In this document: piece by piece, positions 1 to 8,202 of the stretch
Position numbering within the stretch: position 1 is the first letter of the stretch
How the letters are laid out: each line of letters starts with the position of its first letter
Assembly (NCBI RefSeq): GCF_000711225.1
Contig: NZ_JOMG01000005.1
Location: 1 to 64,000 of the forward strand
Source: Pelobacter seleniigenes DSM 18267
GTDB lineage: Bacteria > Desulfobacterota > Desulfuromonadia > Desulfuromonadales > Geopsychrobacteraceae
Direction: 5' to 3'
Length of the DNA: 64,000 bases
Translations under genes and position numbers: made by a program
The notes under the pieces: generated by a model
What the model was told of the DNA's origin: nothing
The model's input: the letters and a program-made list of their open reading frames with translations, nothing else
Databases searched by the model: none

Positions 1-2
1 GG

Positions 3-275
3 ATGATGGCTGGACATTACGCTCAGTTGCTTTCAGCTTGGTTCTTTTTCCAATATCTAAATAAGCCTGTAGTTGCAGCCATTCCAGCTTTAACTCTTCA
101 GCGAGGGTTGTTGTTTTATGAAGTTTTTAGTACAGGGTTTAAGGTTGTGGCGTTATGTGCTGGGCTCATTTATTTTAAAAATGATTTGATTGCTTTAGCG
201 CTATTTTCTTCTTTTGGAGTTATCTCTTATGTTTGTTTGATCCTTTGGGTTCTTTCTTGTAGTAAAAAGATTTAA
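3..275 (+). CDS. C-terminal fragment of a polysaccharide flippase-like membrane protein (cut by window edge)
   Basis: The reading frame enters from outside the window, so only the last 90 or so residues are visible. They are strongly hydrophobic, with about two to three membrane segments (around residues 5-20, 40-57 and 63-85) and a short basic tail ending in lysines. It lies at the head of a glycosyltransferase cluster, where a Wzx-type flippase or Wzy-type polymerase is expected. The arrangement of paired helices ending in a short basic tail fits a Wzx-like end better. No catalytic motif can be seen, so the call rests on context and hydrophobicity. Confidence 0.5.
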   Translation: MMAGHYAQLLSAWFFFQYLNKPVVAAIPALTLQRGLLFYEVFSTGFKVVALCAGLIYFKNDLIALALFSSFGVISYVCLILWVLSCSKKI

Positions 276-298
276 TTTTAGTAGCGTGGAACAAAGAT

Positions 299-928
299 AT
301 GAAATTTTATAGGCAGGTTGATAAAACTCATTACGAATTTCATGAATATGTTAATAAGCCTCGATGGAATAGTATTTGGCATCAGATTGATGAAGTTATA
401 TCTTTAAAACCAAATAAAGTTCTTGAGGTCGGTGTTGGATCTGGAATATTTAAATCTGTTATTTCATTATTTGGTATAGTTATTGAGACTATTGATATAG
501 ATAAAGACTTAAATCCTGATTATATTGGATCTGTCATAAGCATGCCTTTTAATGATGATAGTTATGATATTGTTTGTGCATTTCAGGTTCTTGAACATTT
601 GCCTTATGCTGATGCAATCAGAGCATTTCACGAAATTTCAAGAGTTAGTAAAAGGTATATAGTGCTAAGTATTCCAGATTTTAATAAAGTTTGGAGGTAT
701 CAACTTTATATTCCCAAGTTAGGTGAAATTGACTTTTTTATTCCGAGGCCTTCTTTTTTTAGAAAAATTCATCGGTTTGATGGCGAACATTACTGGGAAA
801 TAGGGAAGAAACAGTTTTCTCTCAGAAGGATTGTCGATGATTTTTCATTTTCTGAATGGAAATTGCTTAAAACGTATCGAGTTAGAGAAAATCCTTATCA
901 CCGATTTTTTATTTATGAAAGGATTTAG
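299..928 (+). CDS. class I SAM-dependent methyltransferase
   Basis: A 209-residue protein with the SAM-binding glycine loop LEVGVGSG near residue 42, an acidic strand-2 end (ETIDID) and the AFQVLEHLP post-motif typical of Methyltransf_11/23 enzymes. It probably methylates a sugar or a glycan-linked intermediate, because it sits between the flippase fragment and glycosyltransferases. The gene is AT-rich like its upstream neighbours and unlike the pil genes further on, which suits a horizontally variable O-antigen block. The substrate cannot be read from the sequence. Confidence 0.8.
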   Translation: MKFYRQVDKTHYEFHEYVNKPRWNSIWHQIDEVISLKPNKVLEVGVGSGIFKSVISLFGIVIETIDIDKDLNPDYIGSVISMPFNDDSYDIVCAFQVLEHLPYADAIRAFHEISRVSKRYIVLSIPDFNKVWRYQLYIPKLGEIDFFIPRPSFFRKIHRFDGEHYWEIGKKQFSLRRIVDDFSFSEWKLLKTYRVRENPYHRFFIYERI

Positions 929-969
929 GGCTGATGTAGGATTATTTCGTCACTCTTAATTTTCTACTT

Positions 970-1917
970 ATGAACATATATTTTTCAGTAATCGTTCCCG
1001 TCTATAACAAAGTGTCAACTATTTCTCGATGTTTAAAATCTGTACTGGAACAAAGTTATCAAGATTTTGAGTTAATAATAGTCGATGATGCTTCAACTGA
1101 TGGAAGTAGAGAGAAAATCCAGAGTATAAATGATCAGCGGATACGGCGATTATATCGAGACGTTCCTGGTCCTGGAGGGTATGCAGCGCGTAACTACGGA
1201 ATCCAGAAAGCACGAGGTTCTTGGATTTGTTTTCTTGATGCAGATGATGAATGGTGTAAAAATCATTTGTATGAAGTTCATGATTTAACGGTTCGTTACT
1301 CGACAGATTTGGTTTCGACGAGTTGGTTTGATTCTTGGGGGGCTATTGTAAAAAAATGTGCTTTTGCTGCGAAATATAAAAAAAAGAAAGAGTTGGTCAT
1401 TAATTTTGATCAATTTCTTTTGCTCTCGTCCCGTGGGCGGTCTCCCGTTCATACAAATGTAATCGCTATTAGGAGAGGTTTTCTGAGTGAAAAGGACGAA
1501 TTCCCAAGTGGTATCTATAATCGTGGAGGCGATGTTATGACTTGGGCAAAACTTATTTCTAAAGCCGATAAGATTGTTTGTACCTCATTGGTTACTTCTT
1601 ATTACCATCGTAATGATTCAATGGTCACTAAAATTACTCATCCTCAGGTTGAGAATAACCCAATATTTCATTTTTGTAGGAAAAAGTTGACAAAGGCCTC
1701 TGACGTTAAAAAGAAGATTAATCTTAAAAAATTTTCAAATTACCATATTTTTCATGGCTTAATTTACTGTATTTCAATAGGTGAATTAACGGTTGAAAAA
1801 TGTAATTATTATTATTTTACCGGCAACCCGGTTCGATATCTTCTTTTATTGGTTTATGCTTTTTTCCCGAGCTCTATTCAAAAAAAAATCTGGCATTTTT
1901 ACCAAAGGATAAAATGA
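970..1917 (+). CDS. family 2 glycosyltransferase (GT-A fold)
   Basis: The N-terminus has the GT2 hallmark SVIVPVYNK, followed by IIVDDASTDGS and the metal-binding DxD region FLDADDEW near residue 90. These indicate an inverting transferase using a nucleotide sugar at the cytoplasmic face of the membrane. At 315 residues it is normal for single-domain GT2 proteins. Its stop overlaps the start of the next gene (ATGA), so the two are translationally coupled. The transferred sugar is unknown. Confidence 0.88.
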   Translation: MNIYFSVIVPVYNKVSTISRCLKSVLEQSYQDFELIIVDDASTDGSREKIQSINDQRIRRLYRDVPGPGGYAARNYGIQKARGSWICFLDADDEWCKNHLYEVHDLTVRYSTDLVSTSWFDSWGAIVKKCAFAAKYKKKKELVINFDQFLLLSSRGRSPVHTNVIAIRRGFLSEKDEFPSGIYNRGGDVMTWAKLISKADKIVCTSLVTSYYHRNDSMVTKITHPQVENNPIFHFCRKKLTKASDVKKKINLKKFSNYHIFHGLIYCISIGELTVEKCNYYYFTGNPVRYLLLLVYAFFPSSIQKKIWHFYQRIK

Positions 1918-3020
1918 AAATCTTAATTGTTTCTCAGGAATATCCTCCTATGCTTGGAGGAGCTGGTATGGTTGCCAGACAGAATGCAGAGTCTCTAGCG
2001 GGCAGAGGTCATCAGGTCACCGTTTTGACCAGGATTGCTGGGAGCTGCTTGGAAAAAAGCCACCAAATAAATATAGTTGGTGTCCCTGGAGGCAGTAAGT
2101 TTTGGGTGTTGTTTTTCGCTTTGAAATTACGTTTAATGGATCTTGGAAAGTTTGATACTATCATTATTAATGATGTCGGAGCTGCATTGGTCTTTTCTCT
2201 GTCTTTCTTTGGGGAAAATATTCATTCTCGGTGCTTTGTCTATTTTCATGGATCTGAGTGCAATAAGTTCTTTATAAAACCATCTATATTTTTCAAGATT
2301 TTCTATCTAAGAAAAAAATACAAAAAATTCCTATCACAGTGTCATAAAATAATTTCTGTTAGTTATTTTTTAAAAAATGAGATAGTTAGATATCTTCCTT
2401 CCGATTTTGATATACAGAAAATAAAGGTTGTCTCTAATGGAGTAGATCATTCCATGTTCAGGCCAACACTGTCAGACGTTCGCAGTGACCTGGGAATTCC
2501 TCGCTCCACAATTTTACTATTTTCTGTTGGGCGTATTGTTAAAGAAAAAGGCTTTTTCGTCATGCTGGACCTTTTTGAAAAATTGTCTCAAGGTCCCAAT
2601 CGGTTCTTTTGGATTGTTGCTGGAAATGGCCCAGATCTAGAAACACTGAAAGTTCAAGCAGCACAGGGAAATGTTTCTGATAATATTCGATTTTTAGGAC
2701 CTGTGGCTCGGGACGAGTTACCTCGTTATTATTCTGCAGCTGATTTGTTTTGGTTACTTTCATCAAGGGAAGCTTTTTCTTTGGTGTCTATAGAGGCTCA
2801 AATGTGTGGGTGTCCCGTTTTGTGCCTTGGAGGCCACGGTATGAGCGAGACAATTCTCAGTAGAGATAGTGGTTTTGTTGTCGATAATGCTTCGTTGGCA
2901 CTCGATGTTCTAGCTCAACTTAGGTTTAAAGAGTTAAATAGAAAGAAAATCAGGACTTCTGCAAAAAGATTTTCTGTAGAGAGACAAATTGATATGCTGG
3001 AAAGTGTCCTTTTTTCTTAA
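1914..3020 (+). CDS. family 4 glycosyltransferase (GT-B fold)
   Basis: A 368-residue retaining transferase with the N-terminal acceptor domain opening (SQEYPPMLGGAGMVARQ) and the C-terminal GT1/GT4 domain, visible as SVGRIVKEKG near residue 206 and the nucleotide-sugar ExxxxxxxE signature SREAFSLVSIEA near residue 285. Its start overlaps the stop of the upstream GT2 gene. It presumably adds one sugar of the O-unit on the lipid carrier. The specificity is not predictable here. Confidence 0.9.
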   Translation: MKILIVSQEYPPMLGGAGMVARQNAESLAGRGHQVTVLTRIAGSCLEKSHQINIVGVPGGSKFWVLFFALKLRLMDLGKFDTIIINDVGAALVFSLSFFGENIHSRCFVYFHGSECNKFFIKPSIFFKIFYLRKKYKKFLSQCHKIISVSYFLKNEIVRYLPSDFDIQKIKVVSNGVDHSMFRPTLSDVRSDLGIPRSTILLFSVGRIVKEKGFFVMLDLFEKLSQGPNRFFWIVAGNGPDLETLKVQAAQGNVSDNIRFLGPVARDELPRYYSAADLFWLLSSREAFSLVSIEAQMCGCPVLCLGGHGMSETILSRDSGFVVDNASLALDVLAQLRFKELNRKKIRTSAKRFSVERQIDMLESVLFS

Positions 3021-3027
3021 TTAATCC

Positions 3028-4122
3028 ATGAAAAAGATTTTGTACATAGTGTCAACTCTGCGCAGATCTGGGCCAACTCAACAGCTGTATAACTTATTGC
3101 GGTTCAGCGAGAGGGGCTTATTTAGCCCATTAATTTTGACCCTATCTCCAGAACCTGGCGACAGCTTTCAGCAGATGTTTTTGGAGCTAGGTACTCGTAT
3201 TGAATCATTAGGTTTGAGGAGGGCTGAAGGCCTATTTTTTACTGGGGCACAGTTGCGTAGAAGAATTGATCAATTCAATCCGGATTTAATACACTCTCAA
3301 GGATTCAGAGCCGATTTATTGTTAGCACGAGCCAGATTACCTATCCCTTGGCTACTGACTTGTCGCAATGACCCTTATGTAGACTACTCTGGTATGTATG
3401 GATTGATTCTTGGGCGACTGATGGCCTTTAGGCATTTGTCTGCTATGAAGAGGTGCTCTCATGTGGTCGCCTGCTCGAAGACAATAGCAAATTGTCTCCA
3501 TGGTAGAGGAATTAGATCGACAGCTATACCAAATGGAGTTCAATTACTGTCGCCATCCGGACAAATCTTTCTCCGGAATGGGGGATTAAAACCACCTGTG
3601 TTTCTCTCAATGGGCTCTCTTATTCCACGAAAAAATATGGAATTGCTCGTTAAGGCATTTGTTCAGTTCTCTAACTTCAATTCTGGAACCTTATTGATTT
3701 TAGGAGATGGGCGTAATATGGAAAAGCTCAAATCCATAGCTAGTACTAGTACAAGTGTTATTTTTGCCGGACAGGTCGATAATGTGGTTGAATACCTAAG
3801 TAAGGCCGATTATTTTGTTTCGTCTTCTTTTTCAGAAGGTTTGCCAAATAGTGTTCTTGAAGCTCTTTCCGCTGGTCTGCCTGCTATTTTGTCGGATATC
3901 CCCTCGCATCGAGAAATCGCACAAGAGTGTCCTGAGGCATGTAAACTTTTTAAATTGAATAATGGAATGGATGAGCTTGTGTCAATTTTTTCTAAAGCTT
4001 CAACTATTTTCTCTGGTGTTTCAAGAGTGGGTATATCTCGGTCTGTTGAGAAAACGTTTTCGGCCCAGAGTATGTCTGAAAATTATCAACAAGAATACTT
4101 GAGGATCATAAATCTTAGATGA
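3028..4122 (+). CDS. family 4 glycosyltransferase (GT-B fold)
   Basis: A 364-residue protein with an N-terminal GRSGPTQQ-like acceptor loop, LSMGSLIPRKN at the domain junction (near residue 193), and SFSEGLPNSVLEALSAGLP near residue 270, which carries the GT4 ExxxxxxxE motif. It follows the previous GT4 gene by 7 bp and overlaps the next start by 4 bp, so it belongs to the same operon. Role: transfer of a sugar in O-antigen or exopolysaccharide assembly. Confidence 0.9.
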   Translation: MKKILYIVSTLRRSGPTQQLYNLLRFSERGLFSPLILTLSPEPGDSFQQMFLELGTRIESLGLRRAEGLFFTGAQLRRRIDQFNPDLIHSQGFRADLLLARARLPIPWLLTCRNDPYVDYSGMYGLILGRLMAFRHLSAMKRCSHVVACSKTIANCLHGRGIRSTAIPNGVQLLSPSGQIFLRNGGLKPPVFLSMGSLIPRKNMELLVKAFVQFSNFNSGTLLILGDGRNMEKLKSIASTSTSVIFAGQVDNVVEYLSKADYFVSSSFSEGLPNSVLEALSAGLPAILSDIPSHREIAQECPEACKLFKLNNGMDELVSIFSKASTIFSGVSRVGISRSVEKTFSAQSMSENYQQEYLRIINLR

Positions 4123-5387
4123 ATTCAAATTTTAGCTTATTTGAGAGATTCCTTGCTAGGGGGCTGGGACACTTCCCTTTTCTTAAAAGAATCACTAAGG
4201 CTGTCTACTCGAGAGTTATTTATTTATTGTACATGAGTAGTAAATGCAGCTCTTCTTTAGGCCCTGCTTGTCAAGTCTTAAATGATGATCTGGAGAACTT
4301 TTTTGGATATTATGATAAATCCCCTGTTAATAGCATTGGCTCCGTGATTTGTTGCCGGTCTCCATATGATACCCGCCAAATTCCATCTAAGAATCAATTA
4401 ATATTTCTTAGCGTTTATTTAGAAAATGAAATTGCCCCTTGTCTTAATATTCCATTAAATGCTTATAATTGGCAGCAAGGTGCACGCGCTCAATGGATAT
4501 CAAATGACAACTTCATTTTTAACAAATATGACGATATTGACAACAGGTATATTGCGATTGTTTATTCTGTAAAAACTGGATCTGAGGTTAAAAGATTTGA
4601 ACTGCCTGTTCAGGATGCTTTTAGGTCTGATTATTTTTTGTCAATAAACTATTCACGTGTCATGAGTGTTCGTCCCGATTACGGTTACCGTAATTTAGAA
4701 GGTCTAGCATCAGAACAGCTTCATAATTTAGAAGATGATGGTATCTGGAGAGTTGATTACGATACCGGTCGTATAAAATTAATTAAAACATTAGAGAGTA
4801 TATGTCAGATAAAAAAACAAAAATTATTTCCCGAGTGCTTTCACGAAATTAATCACATTATGATTTCTCCAAATGGGCAATCCGCCATTTTTATACATCG
4901 TTACTATTATAAAAAACGTCGATTTGATAGGCTTTTTCTCTTGGACGTTAAGTCTGAGAAATTGAAGCTGTTAGCAGACAATGAGATGGTTAGTCATTGT
5001 TGCTGGGTAGATACTAAAACGATTTTTGGTTATTTACGAGGCCCTGGGGGCTTGGATGGTTATTGGTTAATTGACTGTGTGACTGGCGAATTTAAGCGTT
5101 TCTTAAATCATTTTCTGGACAGGTTTGGGGATGGACATCCTCATTGTTGTGGAAATAAATTTGTTACTGATTCCTATCCCGATAAGTCGCGGATGCAACA
5201 TTTGTTTTTAGGTAATCTGAAAACAGGTGAGGTGACCGAGTTGGGACGCTATAAGCATGGCTTCGACTTTTCAGGGGAGTGCCGTTGCGACCTTCATCCC
5301 CGCCTTTCTCCGGATGGGAAAAGAGTGTACTTTGATTCTGTTTTCAGTGGCAAACGGCAATTATACTATCAGGATATCTCAGGATGA
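4119..5387 (+). CDS. beta-propeller-like protein of a polysaccharide locus, function unknown
   Basis: A 422-residue protein without a glycosyltransferase signature. It contains repeated blade-like stretches such as ISPNGQSAIFIHRYYYKK and LSPDGKRVYFDSVFSG, the kind seen in TolB/WD40-type beta-propellers. It also has a conserved-looking NFFGYYDKSPVN segment near residue 60. No clear signal peptide is visible; the N-terminus has only one moderately hydrophobic stretch around residues 29-39. It is start/stop-coupled to glycosyltransferase genes on both sides, so it should act in the same pathway. A glycan-binding or carbohydrate-active propeller is possible, but no active site can be named. Confidence 0.6.
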   Translation: MNSNFSLFERFLARGLGHFPFLKRITKAVYSRVIYLLYMSSKCSSSLGPACQVLNDDLENFFGYYDKSPVNSIGSVICCRSPYDTRQIPSKNQLIFLSVYLENEIAPCLNIPLNAYNWQQGARAQWISNDNFIFNKYDDIDNRYIAIVYSVKTGSEVKRFELPVQDAFRSDYFLSINYSRVMSVRPDYGYRNLEGLASEQLHNLEDDGIWRVDYDTGRIKLIKTLESICQIKKQKLFPECFHEINHIMISPNGQSAIFIHRYYYKKRRFDRLFLLDVKSEKLKLLADNEMVSHCCWVDTKTIFGYLRGPGGLDGYWLIDCVTGEFKRFLNHFLDRFGDGHPHCCGNKFVTDSYPDKSRMQHLFLGNLKTGEVTELGRYKHGFDFSGECRCDLHPRLSPDGKRVYFDSVFSGKRQLYYQDISG

Positions 5388-6238
5388 AATTTTCTGTATT
5401 GATGTCTGTCTACTCAGGAGATTCCCCCTGTTTTTTTGACCTATCAATAGAGAGTATATGGTCCAAGCAGATAGCCACCCCTGAAGAAATTGTTATTGTT
5501 AAAGACGGATTCTTGCCCGAAGATCTTGAATCAGTGCTTCTTAAATGGAAATCGATTATTGGTGAAAAGCTCAATTTAGTAAGCATTAGCCGAAATGAGG
5601 GGCTGGGAAAAGCTTTGAATATAGGGCTTACTCAATGTAAGCATGAATTAGTCGCCAGAATGGATGCAGATGATGTCGCTGTGGCGGAGCGATTTTTGTT
5701 GCAGCTTGAATGGTTTTCTCAAAACAGCTCTCTTGATGTTGTTGGAAGTAATGCGTGGGAAATTGATAATTCTGGGCGAATCCAAAGAATAAGGGAAATG
5801 CCAACTGATCACAATGATATCATCAAAACCCTTTGGGCATGCCCCCTTCTGCATCCGACCGTAATGTTTAAAAAGGAAAAAATTATCAGTGCGGGGAATT
5901 ACAATCCTTCGTTGAGACGAAGGCAGGATTATGAACTTTGGTTTCGTTGTGCTGAAATGGGATATCGTTTTGCCAATATCCCTCAGCCTCTCCTGAAGTA
6001 TCGGTTTGATAGGGACGGTCATAATAAGCAGACCCCTGGGACAGCTTGGCAGCAAGGGATTATCGGTTATCGTGGTTGTGAATCTGTAGCAAAATCTCTG
6101 AATGTGCAAGTGCCTATTCTTAATAAATATGCTTGTTTTGTTCCTTTTTTTAGATCTCTACTCCCCAGGAGACTTCAAAATTTTATGTATGACAAATTGA
6201 GCCCATTTGATCCCCGCTCTAGGACCCGTCTGGATTGA
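5384..6238 (+). CDS. family 2 glycosyltransferase
   Basis: A 284-residue GT-A enzyme with the N-terminal strand FSVLMSVYSGD, EIVIVKDGFLPEDL, and the metal-binding ARMDADDVAVAERF near residue 92. HPTVMFKK and RQDYELWFR in the second half match the acceptor-side motifs of rhamnosyl- or amylovoran-type GT2 proteins. Overlapping starts tie it to the propeller gene before it and the epimerase after it. It probably makes the last visible linkage of the repeat unit. Confidence 0.88.
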   Translation: MKFSVLMSVYSGDSPCFFDLSIESIWSKQIATPEEIVIVKDGFLPEDLESVLLKWKSIIGEKLNLVSISRNEGLGKALNIGLTQCKHELVARMDADDVAVAERFLLQLEWFSQNSSLDVVGSNAWEIDNSGRIQRIREMPTDHNDIIKTLWACPLLHPTVMFKKEKIISAGNYNPSLRRRQDYELWFRCAEMGYRFANIPQPLLKYRFDRDGHNKQTPGTAWQQGIIGYRGCESVAKSLNVQVPILNKYACFVPFFRSLLPRRLQNFMYDKLSPFDPRSRTRLD

Positions 6239-7203
6239 TGAAAATTTTAGTTACAGCTGGAGGAGGTTTTGTCGGCTCAAGCTTACTTAAGTCTTTGAGG
6301 GGTGTTTCCACGCTAGATGTGAAGGGACTCGTTCGCCGTAAAAGTGCTTTTTCTCCACGTCTAATGAATATTACCCAAATTGATGATCTTATAAACGGGC
6401 TGTCGCTCTCGTTTTTATCTGGATTTGATCTTGTCATTCACAATGCTGCCTGTGTTCACCAAATGAAGTCAGTTGCGGACTTAGCTAAATATCGTGAAGA
6501 AAATACCGTGACAACTCTGAATTTGGCTAGGCAGGCCGCCGCCGCTGGTGTGAAACGGTTTATTTTCCTCAGCACTATCAAAGTCATTGGTGAAGAGTCT
6601 CCTACTGGGCGGCCTTATTCTGAGGAAACGGTTGTAAACCCTCAAGATGCTTACGCCATCTCCAAATACGAAGCAGAACAGGGTTTATGGGATATAGCAC
6701 GTTCAACAGAGTTGGACGTTGTTATTATCCGTCTGCCCCTGGTTTATGGCCCGGGAGTAAAAGCTAACTTTTTACGCATGCTGCAATGGGCCGATAAAGG
6801 TGTTCTGCTACCATTTGGGGCTATCCACAATAAGCGCAGCTTGATTGGGCTTGAAAATCTAAATGACTTTATCCTAACCTGCCTGACACATCCTGCTGCA
6901 GCAAACCAGCTTTTTCTGGTGTCTGATAACCACGATCTTTCAACATCGGAGTTGGTGGGGTTTTTGGCTGGGTATCTCGGTCGTTCCAGTCGCCAAATTT
7001 CCTTGCCTCCTTCGATACTTTCACTGCTTTCCCTTTTATTGGGTAAAAGAGATGAGTTCAGCCGCTTGTGCGGTTCTTTACAGGTCGATATCTCAAAAGC
7101 GAAAACATTGCTCGGCTGGGAGCCTCCGCTGACAGTTGCAGCCGGTCTTCAAAAAACAGCAGAGTGGTATATTGAGAACAAGCGCAAAGGGTTTCGCCTG
7201 TGA
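6238..7203 (+). CDS. NAD(P)-dependent sugar epimerase/4-ketoreductase, WbpV-like
   Basis: A short-chain, extended-type enzyme with the Rossmann motif TAGGGFVGSSL at the start, a TIKVIGE stretch containing the active-site Thr, and the catalytic YAISKYEAE (YxxxK). I chose the ATG that overlaps the preceding TGA rather than the TTG one codon upstream. At about 321 residues it fits the UDP-sugar 4-ketoreductases. Its place directly before a WecA/WbpL-type transferase and a WbpM-type dehydratase suggests reduction of UDP-4-keto-6-deoxy-GlcNAc to a fucosamine or quinovosamine donor. That role is inferred from order. Confidence 0.8.
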   Translation: MKILVTAGGGFVGSSLLKSLRGVSTLDVKGLVRRKSAFSPRLMNITQIDDLINGLSLSFLSGFDLVIHNAACVHQMKSVADLAKYREENTVTTLNLARQAAAAGVKRFIFLSTIKVIGEESPTGRPYSEETVVNPQDAYAISKYEAEQGLWDIARSTELDVVIIRLPLVYGPGVKANFLRMLQWADKGVLLPFGAIHNKRSLIGLENLNDFILTCLTHPAAANQLFLVSDNHDLSTSELVGFLAGYLGRSSRQISLPPSILSLLSLLLGKRDEFSRLCGSLQVDISKAKTLLGWEPPLTVAAGLQKTAEWYIENKRKGFRL

Positions 7204-8165
7204 TTTTTCTGCTTTGTTTTATGCTAGGTTCTGTTGGTTCCTACTTGGTGAGCCGGTACGCGCATTGTCTGAATTTGATCGATGTCCCTTCTGCACGTAG
7301 TTCCCATCACACCCCGATTGCAAAAGGCGGCGGAATCGGTTTGCTTCTTGCTTTTATTCTGGTTTCCATTCTTTACAATGCTCCCGGTTATTTTTGGCTG
7401 CCCGCGGCCGGTTTGTCTCTGCTTAGTTTGCAAAATGATCGGTCGGAACTTAGTACCAAGGTGCGATTGTTTGCGCAATTTCTAGCTGGCATGGTTCTGT
7501 TGTTTGGTTCTTATGTGAGGGGAGGGGATGGCTTTGGAGAGCTGTTTCTATTGTTGTCCGCAATTTATCTTCCCTACTTGGTTGGTACTGCTAATTTCTA
7601 TAATTTTATGGATGGCATAAACGGAATCGCTGGCGTTGTTGGCATATCCAGCTTCAGCCTGTTGGGGGTTTATCAATATGAGTCAGTTTTTGGTTGGGTT
7701 TCTACTCTCTGCTTCGCCATGGTAGCTGCGTGCGCCGGGTTTTTGCCTTTTAATGTGCCCGCTGCAAAGGTGTTCATGGGAGATGTCGGGAGTATTTTAT
7801 TGGGGTATTCATTTGCGGCAATTGTTGTGCTAACTACCGCGACGGCTATTGATTTTGTTGTTATGTCTAGCTTCATGTTGTTTTTTTACCTGGATGAGCT
7901 GACTTCGATGTGGTTTAGGTTGAAACGTAAACAAAGCCTGCTTCGTCCTCATCGTAGCCATTTTTACCAGGTGCTTGCCAACGAAGCCGGAATTGCTCAC
8001 TGGAAAATATCCCTTGGCTATGGAATTGCGCAATTCATCGCCGGAGCGGCTATTTTATGGCTGGGGCAGTTTGGATTTGTCTGGCCTTGTGTTGCTATAG
8101 CGTGTATTTCTTTCACCTATGTCAAGTGTGACTTGTTGGTCAGGAAAAAATTTCAACGGAGCTGA
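7200..8165 (+). CDS. polyprenyl-phosphate N-acetylhexosamine-1-phosphate transferase (WecA/WbpL family)
   Basis: An integral membrane protein of 321 residues with about ten helices. It carries the signatures of this family: HHTPIAKGGGIG near residue 36, NFYNFMDGINGIAG near residue 136 (the aspartate-rich site) and FMGDVGSILLGYSFA near residue 198. It transfers a sugar phosphate to undecaprenyl phosphate and starts O-unit synthesis at the inner membrane. The GTG start overlaps the previous stop. The family has several sugar specificities; the neighbours favour a 6-deoxy-HexNAc. Confidence 0.88.
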   Translation: MIFLLCFMLGSVGSYLVSRYAHCLNLIDVPSARSSHHTPIAKGGGIGLLLAFILVSILYNAPGYFWLPAAGLSLLSLQNDRSELSTKVRLFAQFLAGMVLLFGSYVRGGDGFGELFLLLSAIYLPYLVGTANFYNFMDGINGIAGVVGISSFSLLGVYQYESVFGWVSTLCFAMVAACAGFLPFNVPAAKVFMGDVGSILLGYSFAAIVVLTTATAIDFVVMSSFMLFFYLDELTSMWFRLKRKQSLLRPHRSHFYQVLANEAGIAHWKISLGYGIAQFIAGAAILWLGQFGFVWPCVAIACISFTYVKCDLLVRKKFQRS

Positions 8166-8202
8166 TGAGGCGTAGACGAAGTTGTTTCAGGAGTGGCTGT
8201 AA

